Assembly: GCA_000242815.2 (NCBI GenBank)
Contig: AHHB01000036.1
Coordinates: 124,001 to 188,000 of the forward strand
Origin: Janthinobacterium lividum PAMC 25724
GTDB taxonomy: Bacteria; Pseudomonadota; Gammaproteobacteria; Burkholderiales; Burkholderiaceae_D
Direction of reading: 5' to 3'
Length of the DNA: 64,000 bases
The number at the start of each line of letters is the position of its first letter. The first letter of the stretch is position 1. The notes beneath the pieces are model-generated. The model ran no database searches, was not told the DNA's origin, and saw only the letters and a list, made by a program, of their open reading frames with translations. The translations under genes and the position numbers were made by a program. Of the stretch, positions 8,788-17,149 are shown in pieces.

Positions 8788-10320
8788 ATGTTCATCAAAA
8801 ATTTCGTTGCCTACGTTTTTGCAGGAGCCGTCTCTGCGCTGATGCTCGGTGGCTGCGTCACAACGCATGTGCAGCGCCCTCTCAGCGCCGGCGTGCCCTC
8901 CGAAGGTACAGCCGTTACTGTCAGCATTACTGCCAACACTGATGAGGTGAACGGATTGGGCCAGATCACCTTGGGCCGCCTGAGTAGCGGAGACGCAGTA
9001 TCGAGCCTGGTCCTGCAGCAATATATCCTGAACCAGGTTGCCAAGGATATGGCGCGCGACACGACTCTTTTCATGGGGACCCTGCCGCCGGGGAAATACT
9101 ACTTCAGTCAACTGGCCGACGCCGGCAAATCAAACCGCTACATCAAAATGGGCAGCGGCCTGGGCTTATTTACTGTGGAGGAAGGCAAGCCGGTCGATCT
9201 GGGCCGCCTGATCGTCACGCCTCTTTATGGCGAGCGTGTACTGGTCGGCCGCAGCGTGCGGGTGCGAGACAACCGCACCCTGCTCGAACGCTATTCTCCC
9301 GAGCACCTGAAGCTGTTTGCACCCGAAAAGACAGTCAGCTGGTCCGGATCGCGCAGTGATACGGATCGCGCTGAGGAAGTCGCCATGGCCCGCCCCACCG
9401 GCGCCGAATGCGTGACGGAGCTACCAGACGGCAGCGTGGCGGCCGCAACCCGCATGGGCACAGTGCTGTGGCGCAGCCCTGGGGGAACATGGAAACAACT
9501 GGCCAGCGACAAAATAGAGACGCTGAACTGCGTGCAGCCGGTGCAAATGCCGGATGCAGACTTGCTGGCCTTCGGCGAGTTCGGCACCCTGCTGCGCCAT
9601 GCGCCGGGACAGAACAAGCTTGAACCGATTGACACTGGCAACCTTCCCTATGGCAATCTGGTCGGACTGGCTGGCAATATGGACGCTGGCTGGTATGTCG
9701 CCGTCCAGCGTAACAATGAAGTCACGATTTATCATTCCACCCGTCTCGAGCGCGGCGAGTGGAATCAGGTACGCAGTGAGAAGCTGGGGAAGTGGCTCCT
9801 GAACCAGGACACCTGGTTCTGGCTGCGCGATATCGGCACAGGCTTTGCCTACACGTCGACGAAAGGAACGCTGCACCTCTACGACTACGCCAGTGGCCAG
9901 TGGTCAGAGCGGGCAATGCCCGATCGCCGCGTGGATGCGATGCGCATCAGCGGCAGCGGCATGTGGAGCCTCATAACACAAGGTTACGGGCCATTTGCGA
10001 TCACCTCCAGAGATGCTTTCGTTTCAGTGAATCAAGGTCAAACCTGGCAAGAGGTCACCGCTAGCCACATTCCGCTGGTTCAGCGTACCGATGGCACCCT
10101 GCTGCGTTTTGAAAGCAGTCTGATGAGCGATACGACCTTACATGCCAGTAGCGACATGGGCAAAACGTGGACACTGGTGGACGCCAAACCGAAATCACGC
10201 GAGTTGACCCCGCTTAAATCGGGTGCGATTCTGGGAAAAATAATGCGCTGGAGCGTGCCGGCGCAATTTGAAATATCGAACGACGGCGGTAAAAGCTGGA
10301 CTGCCGAAAGCATGAAGTGA
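8788..10320 (+). CDS. Predicted lipoprotein with Asp-box (BNR-like) repeats
   Basis: The start at 8788 (MFIKNFVAYV) gives a 510-residue protein with a lipoprotein signal peptide and lipobox LGGC at about residues 20-23; the frame is open further upstream without a sensible start. The first part resembles no family recognised here. The C-terminal half carries Asp-box-like motifs, VNQGQTWQEV, SSDMGKTWTL and SNDGGKSWTA, as in beta-propellers of the sialidase/YCF48 type, so a propeller anchored in the outer membrane or periplasm is likely. It has its own predicted promoter and no functional partner nearby. An enzymatic role is not supported: the other sialidase signatures were not seen. Confidence 0.75.
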   Translation: MFIKNFVAYVFAGAVSALMLGGCVTTHVQRPLSAGVPSEGTAVTVSITANTDEVNGLGQITLGRLSSGDAVSSLVLQQYILNQVAKDMARDTTLFMGTLPPGKYYFSQLADAGKSNRYIKMGSGLGLFTVEEGKPVDLGRLIVTPLYGERVLVGRSVRVRDNRTLLERYSPEHLKLFAPEKTVSWSGSRSDTDRAEEVAMARPTGAECVTELPDGSVAAATRMGTVLWRSPGGTWKQLASDKIETLNCVQPVQMPDADLLAFGEFGTLLRHAPGQNKLEPIDTGNLPYGNLVGLAGNMDAGWYVAVQRNNEVTIYHSTRLERGEWNQVRSEKLGKWLLNQDTWFWLRDIGTGFAYTSTKGTLHLYDYASGQWSERAMPDRRVDAMRISGSGMWSLITQGYGPFAITSRDAFVSVNQGQTWQEVTASHIPLVQRTDGTLLRFESSLMSDTTLHASSDMGKTWTLVDAKPKSRELTPLKSGAILGKIMRWSVPAQFEISNDGGKSWTAESMK

Positions 10321-10342
10321 AAGCTCTGACCGTCAGTCGACA

Positions 10343-10570
10343 ATGGCATGCCCACCCGATGTGAACGATGACTACCAGGCGGCATCCGTGCCGTCTACCT
10401 GGATCGACTTGCAGAGCAAGAGCCGGATGGCGGACGCGCCTGAATATGTGGTGGAAGGCACGTCGATTGAAACCCTGATTGAGCAGATCTTTGGCAATCA
10501 GGAAGTCAGCTATATCCACGTCCACAACGCCAGACGCGGTCGCTACGCTGTCCGGGTTGACCGGGCATAG
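10343..10570 (+). CDS. Small hypothetical protein (75 aa)
   Basis: This ORF starts 22 bases after the lipoprotein gene. The protein has no signal peptide or membrane segment, and its C-terminus is rich in Arg and His (YIHVHNARRGRYAVRVDRA). No family was recognised. No convincing ribosome-binding site precedes the ATG. It could be a genuine small gene or the remnant of a larger one, since the next feature is itself decayed. Confidence 0.35.
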   Translation: MACPPDVNDDYQAASVPSTWIDLQSKSRMADAPEYVVEGTSIETLIEQIFGNQEVSYIHVHNARRGRYAVRVDRA

Positions 10571-10642
10571 GTAGCAATGGATTGCATGTGCGATTCTCAG
10601 GCTCCTGCATCGCTGATCATCAAATGCAGGCTACGAGCTTGC

Positions 10643-11154
10643 TCAGTCCGGTTCCAAAGCACGGCAGGAAGCGGCACCTGGGAATTCAATACGTAGCTTG
10701 GGCCAGGTACCTTGCCAATTCTTGCCACGCACGCGGCCTGCGTAGACCGATTGCTTCGCTGTCAGAAATCGCTCTGTCGGCCGGACCACCAGATCGAAAA
10801 GATCATGCAGGCCGAAAGGAGCCGCTATAGCGATGTCTGCAAGGTCATTGAGTCGCACACCCACGGCAGTGGCGGTTTCCGGCCAGTATCTCACGGCATC
10901 GGAAGCGGTCAGGTAAGGCAGGTCCGCATGGCGCCATGCGCCTGTGTCGCCTTGCTTGGGTCGTACCAGATGACGTCGATATCGTGAGACAGTGGCGAAG
11001 GCGAACGTTGGTGCAAATGATCCCAGACACAGCATCGCACAAATCCCGCGGCAACCCAGCAATCGGGCAGATCAAGTTCCCTGACAAGACGAAGGACATG
11101 CATGCGCTCATTATCGGCTGCAATCATTGCCTGCAATTGCTCAAGCAGCGCCAT
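10643..11154 (-). pseudogene. Decayed nucleotidyltransferase-family gene
   Basis: Two overlapping minus-strand frames together resemble a short nucleotidyltransferase-like protein. The first (11154-10909) has WVAAGFVRCCVWDHLH and HDIDVIWYDPSKA, like the substrate-binding and metal-binding parts of the family. The second frame continues with LPYLTASDAVRYWPETATAVGVRL and ends with NWQGTWPKLRIEF. Between DPSKATQAHGA and WRHADLPY the frame changes. From memory of the family, about 30-35 residues also appear to be missing at this point. An internal deletion with frameshift is therefore the simplest explanation. Confidence 0.65.
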
Positions 11155-11300
11155 ATATACTCCTCGTGGACCTGCAGTTGCATATCAAACGAACGCTGCG
11201 ATGTCATCCTTGCCGGACAGCGTCTGTCCATCAAGGAAAAATGGTTGCACCATGCTCCGATCAAAACCCGGCACACCGAGGCGATATGGCGCCTGAATGC

Positions 11301-11330
11301 ACAACGGCACAGGAACTCCTGTGCCGTTGT
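11301..11330. terminator. Perfect hairpin downstream of phaR
   Basis: A 13-bp perfect stem (ACAACGGCACAGG with its complement) encloses the loop AACT. It lies 22 bases after the phaR stop codon. No T-run follows on the minus strand, so it is a probable but non-classical terminator. The rest of 11155-11352 shows nothing recognisable. Confidence 0.55.
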
Positions 11331-11352
11331 GCGACGTAAAAACCGGATCAGC

Positions 11353-11916
11353 TTATTTTTTGTCCGTCGGCGGCACCGGCGGAACGAAGGGAAAGGTGCC
11401 GAACAGATTCTTGCTCTGGCTCTGCATCTGCTCCTGCATTTGCACAAACAGGCTCTTGCTCTGGTCGATGTAATTATTCATCATGCCCTGCATCATCGGG
11501 CCCTGGACGTTCATGAACTGGGTCCACATTTCCGGGCTGAATGGTTTGCCTTCGAAACTGCCAGCCGATGTGCCCGTAAATTTGTGCTGGATATCGGTGA
11601 ACGCTTGCACGTTCTTTTCCAGGTAGGATCCCATCATGCCCTGCATGGCATGGCCATAGTAGCGGATGATCTGCGACAACACGCTGCTCGAGAACATGGG
11701 CGCGCCGTTCGCTTCCTCTTCCAAAATAATCTGCAGCAAGATGCTACGCGTTAAATCTTCATTGGATTTGGCATCGACGACGGTAAACACCTCATTGTCC
11801 AGCACCAGTTGCTTGACATCCGTCAAGGTGATGTAGGAACTGGTTTGCGTGTCGTACAGACGACGGTTGGGATATTTTTTAATCAGGCGGTCTATACTTT
11901 TTTTTGCACTACTCAT
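11353..11916 (-). CDS. phaR: Polyhydroxyalkanoate synthesis repressor PhaR
   Basis: PhaR is a DNA-binding regulator that senses PHA granules and represses phasin and PHA genes. The N-terminal DNA-binding domain is plain: RLIKKYPNRRLYDT near residues 9-22, then the PHB-accumulation regulatory domain with several MQGMMGSYLE/NVQAFTD-type segments. A Met/Gln-rich tail contains SLFVQMQEQMQSQSKNLFG. The ATG at 11916 (MSSAKKSID) is preferred over the GTG at 11928, by comparison with family N-termini. It lies downstream of phaC on the same strand, separated by a hairpin, so it is probably transcribed on its own. Confidence 0.93.
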   Translation of the reverse strand: MSSAKKSIDRLIKKYPNRRLYDTQTSSYITLTDVKQLVLDNEVFTVVDAKSNEDLTRSILLQIILEEEANGAPMFSSSVLSQIIRYYGHAMQGMMGSYLEKNVQAFTDIQHKFTGTSAGSFEGKPFSPEMWTQFMNVQGPMMQGMMNNYIDQSKSLFVQMQEQMQSQSKNLFGTFPFVPPVPPTDKK

Positions 11917-12089
11917 CACAAGTTCCACTTATTGCGCCGCAGCGCATACTGAGTTGATCCGAAAAAAAAGCGAACGTGGGTCCGCTTTCGCACCTGCCTA
12001 CTTTTTCCATTATAGAGTGGAAAACGGCTCCACTACGCATCAGGGTAGTTGATTCCCACATTTATTGCAACGCAACTAAAAGTAGATTA

Positions 12090-12123
12090 CTGACAAGGCC
12101 AGTGCTGATGCCGGCCTTGTCAG
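12090..12123 (-). terminator. Hairpin after phaC
   Basis: An 11-bp perfect stem (CTGACAAGGCC with GGCCTTGTCAG) encloses a 12-base loop. It lies 17 bases beyond the phaC stop codon. The minus-strand tail is only mildly T-rich (TACTTTTAG). It separates the phaC and phaR transcription units. Confidence 0.55.
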
Positions 12124-12140
12124 GCAAAACACTTCGTGAC

Positions 12141-13886
12141 CTAATCTGCCCTGACTTTAACATACCGCCCGGGCGCTGCCTCGATTGCCGCGTGCCGCCT
12201 GTTGCCCGGCTTGCCTGGCGCCTTCACTTGTGCACCACCGTGCTCGGCCAGGAAGGCCGCCCATTCGGGCCACCAACTGCCCACGTGCTCGGTCGCGCCT
12301 TCCATCCATTGCTCGGCAGTCAAGGGGCGTGCTTTCGCCGTGCGGGCGCCTTTGCCTGCGTCGTTGCTCCAGTAGCTGCGCTTTTTCTTCGAGGCCGGAT
12401 TGATCACGCCCGCAATATGGCCTGAGGCGCCCAAAATGAAACGGTTGGCTTTCGGCTTTTTCGGGTTCAGCAAGACCGTACTGGCGTAGGCCGCACCCCA
12501 GGGTACGATATGGTCTTCGCGCGAACCGTAGATGAAAGCGGGCGCATCGATGCTGCCCAGGTCAACCTGCTCACCGGCCACGGTCAGCTTGCCCGGCACT
12601 TTCAGACTGTTTTCCAGATAAGTGTGACGCAGATACCAGCAGAACATGGGACCTGGCAAGCCCGTGCCGTCGCCATTCCAGTACAACAAGTCGAACGCCG
12701 GCGGCTCCTTGCCTTTCAAGTAATTCGACTGTACGTAGTTCCACACCAGGTCGTTCGGCCTCAGGCTGGAGAAAGTACTGCCCAGGTCGCGGCCCGACAT
12801 CAGGCCACCGTTGGCCAAAGTCTGCTCGCGTAGCGCCACTTGCGGCTCGTCAATGAAGACGTCGAGTGCACCGGCGTCGCAGAAATCGAGGAAGGTGGTC
12901 AACAGGGTCAGGCTGGCGGCTGGATTCTCGCCACGCGCCTTGAGCACGGCCAGCGCCGTCGAGACGATGGTGCCTCCGACGCAAAAGCCGAACATATTGA
13001 GCTTTTCCTGGCCGGAAATGTCTTGCGTCACCTGAATCGCCTCGAGCACGCCTTGTTCCACGTAATCGTCCCACGTCAGGTGCTGCATGCTCAGGTCAGG
13101 ATTGCGCCAGGACATCAAAAAGACGCTATTGCCCTGCTCCACCGCGTAGCGCACGAGCGAGTTTTCTGGCTGCAAGTCAAGGATGTAGAATTTATTGATG
13201 CAAGGCGGCACCATCAACAGGGGACGCTGGTGTACCGTGGCCGTCGTTGGCGTGTACTGGATCAACTGGAACAAGGCGTTTTCAAACACTACCGTGCCGG
13301 GCGTGGTGGCGACATTACGGCCCACTTCGAAGGCCGATTCATCCGATTGCGAAATACGCCCCTTCTGCATGTCGGTCAGCATATTGCTCAAGCCCTTGGC
13401 CAGGCTTTCGCCCTTGGTTTCGATCAGGGTTTGCTGCGCGTCGGGGTTGGTGGCGAGAAAGTTGGCGGGCGACATGGCGTCGACGATTTGCTGGACCGCA
13501 AAGGCAATCTTTTGCTTCTGGTGCGGCGCCGCTTCCACGGCATCGGCCATGGCACTGAGAAACTCCGCATTCAGCAGGTAGGCTGCCGCATTGAAGGCCG
13601 ACACCGGACTGGCGTGCCAGGCAGGCGCGGCAAAGCGGCGGTCGCTCAGCTGCGGCGCCTTGCCAGCCATGAAGTCGGCCCACAAGCCCGTCAGCTTGGC
13701 CACGTAAGTATTTTTCAGTTGTTCGATCACGTCCGGCTTGATGCTGGCACCGGCATCGTGCAAAATGCCGGCAATCGGATTACTGGCCGGCTGCGGTACC
13801 ATGTTGAACCATGTCTTCCAATGCTCAGGATTGCTGATCTGCGCCATCCATTCCTTGGTCATCATTTGAGGATCGGGCATATGCAT
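12141..13886 (-). CDS. phaC: Class I poly(3-hydroxyalkanoate) synthase PhaC
   Basis: PhaC polymerises (R)-3-hydroxyacyl-CoA into polyester at the granule surface. The 581-residue length fits class I. An N-terminal PhaC_N domain is followed by an alpha/beta-hydrolase core with the lipase-like box GFCVGG (catalytic Cys near residue 300), the acid-bearing segment GSREDHIVPW and the catalytic histidine in GASGHIAGVINP. Conserved LLMVPPCINKFYILDL and SWRNPD motifs are present. No phaA, phaB or phasin gene adjoins it, so precursor supply is encoded elsewhere. The upstream 150 bp faces a divergent small membrane protein gene. Confidence 0.96.
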   Translation of the reverse strand: MHMPDPQMMTKEWMAQISNPEHWKTWFNMVPQPASNPIAGILHDAGASIKPDVIEQLKNTYVAKLTGLWADFMAGKAPQLSDRRFAAPAWHASPVSAFNAAAYLLNAEFLSAMADAVEAAPHQKQKIAFAVQQIVDAMSPANFLATNPDAQQTLIETKGESLAKGLSNMLTDMQKGRISQSDESAFEVGRNVATTPGTVVFENALFQLIQYTPTTATVHQRPLLMVPPCINKFYILDLQPENSLVRYAVEQGNSVFLMSWRNPDLSMQHLTWDDYVEQGVLEAIQVTQDISGQEKLNMFGFCVGGTIVSTALAVLKARGENPAASLTLLTTFLDFCDAGALDVFIDEPQVALREQTLANGGLMSGRDLGSTFSSLRPNDLVWNYVQSNYLKGKEPPAFDLLYWNGDGTGLPGPMFCWYLRHTYLENSLKVPGKLTVAGEQVDLGSIDAPAFIYGSREDHIVPWGAAYASTVLLNPKKPKANRFILGASGHIAGVINPASKKKRSYWSNDAGKGARTAKARPLTAEQWMEGATEHVGSWWPEWAAFLAEHGGAQVKAPGKPGNRRHAAIEAAPGRYVKVRAD

Positions 13887-14038
13887 AAATATCTAAGTCC
13901 ATTCAAGATTGAGGGACGCCGAACAAAACCTGCTGCGTCGGTTTTGTCAGGTGTCGCAAACGTAGTCAAAAATAAATACTTCGGAATCAACTGCATGCAA
14001 ACTGTTACTCACTGCCACACCCACTACCACAGCATATA

Positions 14039-14269
14039 ATGCTCATCACCGCTATTGCCTGGATCTACGTCGTCGGCCTCATGGCGCTGACGGAATCGTC
14101 CATCATCGCCGGGGTGATGACCTTCGTGCTGTACTGCATCGTGCCGCTATCGCTCCTATTCTATCTGACAGGCTCGCGGCGACGCAAACGCAAGGCCGAG
14201 CGTATCGCAGCCATGCAGGCGCGCGCACTGGCCTCTTCAGACGATAAAACAAAAACGGCAGACACATGA
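14039..14269 (+). CDS. Small two-helix membrane protein (76 aa)
   Basis: Two hydrophobic helices (about residues 3-19, AIAWIYVVGLMAL, and 24-44, VMTFVLYCIVPLSLLFYL) are followed by a basic, charged tail (GSRRRKRKAER). It resembles small conserved membrane proteins common in Burkholderiales, with no known role. The ATG overlaps a TATAAT sequence (14035-14040) and has no ribosome-binding site. Its stop codon sits in the loop of the pgeF terminator hairpin. Confidence 0.6.
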   Translation: MLITAIAWIYVVGLMALTESSIIAGVMTFVLYCIVPLSLLFYLTGSRRRKRKAERIAAMQARALASSDDKTKTADT

Positions 14270-14280
14270 GTGTCTGCCGT
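14245..14280 (-). terminator. Rho-independent terminator of the rluD-pgeF unit
   Basis: A perfect 11-bp stem (ACGGCAGACAC with GTGTCTGCCGT) and 4-base loop are followed on the minus strand by TTTTTGTTTT. It lies 6 bases after the pgeF stop codon. The TGA of the convergent small ORF is in the loop, so the hairpin serves both genes structurally. Confidence 0.88.
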
Positions 14281-14285
14281 GCAGA

Positions 14286-15071
14286 TTATTTGCGCCAGAT
14301 CAAGCTGGCCTGTCTTCCCGTGACGCCATCGCGCCGATACGAGTAAAACTGCGCCGCATCGCTGACGGTGCAGTATTGCCCACCCGCCACTCGCACCACG
14401 CCATCGCGCAGCAGCATGGTACGCGCCAGCGCGTAAATATCAGCCAGATACTTGCCCGGCTTGCCGGCGATGGCAGCGAACGCATCCGACAGCACTTGCC
14501 GCTCGGCAGCATCGCGCGCACCGTCGCGAAATGCCTGCAGCACGTCCTGCCCTACCTCGAACTGCTGCGGACCAATGGCAGGCCCCAACCAGGCGAGGAT
14601 TTCCCCCGCCCCTTGCGCCCGCATGCTGTCCACCGTGCGCTGCAGGACGCCATTGGCCAGGCCGCGCCAACCCGCGTGGGCCGCGCCGACGACTTGGCCG
14701 TCGCTTGAGCTGAACAGCACAGGCAGGCAATCGGCCGTCATCACCACGCACACGGCACCGGCCTGCGTGGCGACGCTGGCGTCGGCATCAGGTAGGCAAC
14801 CATGCACGCTGGCGGCGTCGGCCACGGCCACGCCATGCACCTGCGACAGCCAGGCAGGCTGCGCCGGCAGCATGGCGGCCAGCCGCGCACGGTTGGCCGC
14901 CACGTGCGCAGGATCGTCGCCCACGTGCGTGCCCAAATTCAAGCCAGCGCCGCCCTGTCCATCACCGTAAGGACCCTGGCTGACGCCGCCTGCACGCATG
15001 GTCGCCAGAGCGCCCACGTTGGCGGGCAAACCGGGCCAATCCGGTATCAGGCAAGGCAACGCTGGCGGCAT
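14286..15071 (-). CDS. pgeF: Peptidoglycan editing factor PgeF (YfiH/DUF152 family, purine nucleoside phosphorylase-like)
   Basis: The family is a zinc-dependent multicopper-oxidase-like fold linked to purine nucleoside phosphorylase activity and to removal of mis-incorporated L-Ser from peptidoglycan precursors in E. coli. The 261-residue protein has the hallmark VGAAHAGWRGLANGV, the histidine in WLSQVHGVAV, and CVVMTADCLPVLF with its metal-binding cysteine. The start overlaps the rluD stop as TGATG, so translation is probably coupled. The gene ends at a strong terminator. Confidence 0.93.
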   Translation of the reverse strand: MPPALPCLIPDWPGLPANVGALATMRAGGVSQGPYGDGQGGAGLNLGTHVGDDPAHVAANRARLAAMLPAQPAWLSQVHGVAVADAASVHGCLPDADASVATQAGAVCVVMTADCLPVLFSSSDGQVVGAAHAGWRGLANGVLQRTVDSMRAQGAGEILAWLGPAIGPQQFEVGQDVLQAFRDGARDAAERQVLSDAFAAIAGKPGKYLADIYALARTMLLRDGVVRVAGGQYCTVSDAAQFYSYRRDGVTGRQASLIWRK

Positions 15072-16120
15072 CAGACCTGTTCCGGCTCGGCAATGCCGGC
15101 GGTGGCGATCAATTGCGCGAAATCATCGGCCAGCGGCACGATCCACTCGCACGCTTCCAGGGTACCCGGATGCACCAGACCCAGGCGGCGTGCCTGCAAT
15201 GCCTGGCGCGAGAAGACGGACACCAAGTGCTGCTTGCCATACACCGAGTCACCCACCAGCGCAAACCCCAGGTGCTGCATGTGCACGCGAATCTGGTGCG
15301 TGCGCCCTGTTTCCAGACGGCATTGCATCAGGCTCACGGGACGGCGGTCGAGTTCGCCGCTACCGATCAATGCATAGTGCGTGATGGCGGGCTTGGCGGT
15401 GAAATTCTCCGACACGGCCATCTTGACCCGGTCGCGCGGATGGCGCGCGATCGACGCATCGATGGTGCCCGCCATTTTCGGCGTGCCCCACACCAGCGCA
15501 AAATATTCGCGCTTGACGGTGCGCGCCTGCAACTGGCGTACCAGATCCGTTTGCGCGGCCAGGGTCTTGCCAACCACCATCAGGCCGCTGGTATCCTTGT
15601 CCAGGCGATGCACGATGCCGGCGCGCGGCACGCCAGCCAGTTGCGGGCAGTGGTGCAGCAGGCCGTTGAGCAAGGTGCCCGACCAGTTGCCTGGGCCTGG
15701 ATGCACGACCAGCCCTGCCGGTTTATTGATCACGATGATATGTTCATCTTCGTGCACGATGTTCAATTCCATCGCTTCGGGCTTAAAAGCCTCGTCTTCC
15801 GGCGCGCTTTGCGGCAGAATGACGATCTTCTCGTCGCCATAGGCGGTCATATTGCGTTTCGCAACTTTTCCATCGACGGTCACGAAACCGGCTTCCACCC
15901 ACAATTGCAAGCGGCTGCGCGAGTATTGCGGCACCAGCTTGGAGATGACTTTATCGAGGCGGTGGCCGCAAGCGTCCGGCGTCAGTTCCAATGTAATCGG
16001 GAGCATGATCTCGAAGGCGTCGTCGGCGGCAAAATCGCCGTCAAACGCATCTTCGGCGCCATGCTCAGAAAGGGAGTCAAACGCGGAGTCAGCCAAATTA
16101 GGCTTCGGAGTTAATATCAC
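15071..16120 (-). CDS. rluD: 23S rRNA pseudouridine synthase RluD
   Basis: RluD converts uridines 1911, 1915 and 1917 of helix 69 of 23S rRNA to pseudouridine. The 349-residue protein has an acidic N-terminal extension (about 1-45), an S4-like RNA-binding domain (HRLDKVISKLVPQYSRSRLQ), and the RluA-type catalytic domain with HRLDKDTSGLMVV holding the catalytic aspartate near residue 170. It is divergent from bamD, a conserved arrangement, and overlaps pgeF downstream. RluD, rather than RluC, is favoured by this neighbourhood. Confidence 0.93.
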   Translation of the reverse strand: MILTPKPNLADSAFDSLSEHGAEDAFDGDFAADDAFEIMLPITLELTPDACGHRLDKVISKLVPQYSRSRLQLWVEAGFVTVDGKVAKRNMTAYGDEKIVILPQSAPEDEAFKPEAMELNIVHEDEHIIVINKPAGLVVHPGPGNWSGTLLNGLLHHCPQLAGVPRAGIVHRLDKDTSGLMVVGKTLAAQTDLVRQLQARTVKREYFALVWGTPKMAGTIDASIARHPRDRVKMAVSENFTAKPAITHYALIGSGELDRRPVSLMQCRLETGRTHQIRVHMQHLGFALVGDSVYGKQHLVSVFSRQALQARRLGLVHPGTLEACEWIVPLADDFAQLIATAGIAEPEQV

Positions 16121-16141
16121 AGCATTCCCATCGGCTATAAT
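16111..16141 (+). promoter_or_regulatory. Possible bamD promoter
   Basis: A perfect TATAAT lies at 16136-16141 in the 65-base rluD-bamD divergent gap. The best -35 candidate, TTAATA at 16111-16116, has a long 19-base spacer. The -10 box is convincing; the full promoter is not. Confidence 0.35.
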
Positions 16142-16185
16142 CAGCCTATTGTAAAATCTTGGTTAAAACCTTCTTGCAAAACGTC

Positions 16186-16989
16186 ATGCAAAAAAAATTA
16201 TCGTTGGTAGTCGCTTCAGTCGTTCTGCTCGGCATGTCCGCTTGCAGCTTGTTGCCTGAAAAAGTGGACGAGACCAAAAACTGGTCCGTTACGAAATTAT
16301 ACTCGGAGGCGCGTGAAGAAATGGCCGGGCAGCATTATGAAGCTGCAATCGGCCTGTTCCAGAAGCTGGAGGCTAACTATCCTTTCGGCAACTATGCCCT
16401 GCAAGCGCAGATGGAGATCGCTTACGCGTATTATAAGGCGGGAGACCAGGCGCAGGCACTGGCTGCCGTCGAACGCTTCATCAAGTTGCATCCTAACCAC
16501 GCCAATGTAGACTATATGTACTATTTGCGCGGCTTGGTCAGCTTTAACGACCAGATCAGCTTCCTGAACTTCCTGTACGAGCAAGATCCGACAGAGCGCG
16601 ACCCGAAAGCCACGCGCGAAGCGTTTGCGGCCTTCAAGCAACTGATCGACAAGTTCCCCAATAGCAAGTACGCGCCCGATTCGCTGGCCCGCATGAACTA
16701 TTTGATCGATGCAATGGCGAAATATGAAGTGCACGTGGCGCGTTATTACTACCGCCGCGGCGCCTACCTGGCAGCCGCCAACCGCGCACAAACGACGGTG
16801 AGCGACTTTGCCGCTTCGCCAGCCATCGAAGAAGCGCTGTTCATCATGTACCGCTCATATGACAAGCTGGGCTTGACGGACCTGCGCGACGATACCTTGC
16901 GCGTGCTGACCAAGAACTACCCGAACACGGCATTCCTCAGCCCGGAAGGGGTGAACAAGGATCGCAAGTGGTGGAAATTCTGGCAGTAA
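16186..16989 (+). CDS. bamD: Outer membrane protein assembly factor BamD (ComL)
   Basis: BamD is the essential lipoprotein of the BAM complex that inserts beta-barrel proteins into the outer membrane. The 267-residue protein starts at the ATG at 16186 (MQKKLSLVVA); a TTG at 16159 lengthens the frame but is not needed. The signal peptide ends in a lipobox (MSAC). TPR-type helical repeats follow, for example YEAAIGLFQKLEANYPFG and AQALAAVERFIKLHPNH. It is relevant to the two secretin machines in this window only as general outer membrane machinery. A textbook terminator follows. Confidence 0.95.
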   Translation: MQKKLSLVVASVVLLGMSACSLLPEKVDETKNWSVTKLYSEAREEMAGQHYEAAIGLFQKLEANYPFGNYALQAQMEIAYAYYKAGDQAQALAAVERFIKLHPNHANVDYMYYLRGLVSFNDQISFLNFLYEQDPTERDPKATREAFAAFKQLIDKFPNSKYAPDSLARMNYLIDAMAKYEVHVARYYYRRGAYLAAANRAQTTVSDFAASPAIEEALFIMYRSYDKLGLTDLRDDTLRVLTKNYPNTAFLSPEGVNKDRKWWKFWQ

Positions 16990-16995
16990 GCTAAG

Positions 16996-17022
16996 AAAAA
17001 ACCGGGCTAGCCCGGTTTTTTT
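16996..17022. terminator. Bidirectional rho-independent terminator after bamD
   Basis: A-run, CCGGGC-TA-GCCCGG stem and T-run form a near-perfect symmetrical terminator. It starts 7 bases after the bamD stop and can serve both bamD and the convergent yaaA. The remaining bases to 17150 hold two weaker inverted repeats (GGGCC-gtat-GGCCC and CCCCAG...CTGGGG) and no gene. Confidence 0.92.
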
Positions 17023-17149
17023 CTTGACCCAACGGTGAAAACTGAGGTCGGTCGCTGCGCGATCGCCATGCGTCCCACTGGGCCGTATGGCCCCTCAGGG
17101 TACGACCCCAGATTTTGCAACTGGGGGGGCTTCACCGATCCATTCGCGC

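Noticed and set aside
12840..14039. 399-residue plus-strand frame opposite phaC
   Set aside because: phaC on the other strand has a complete set of synthase motifs and the plus-strand translation looks random.
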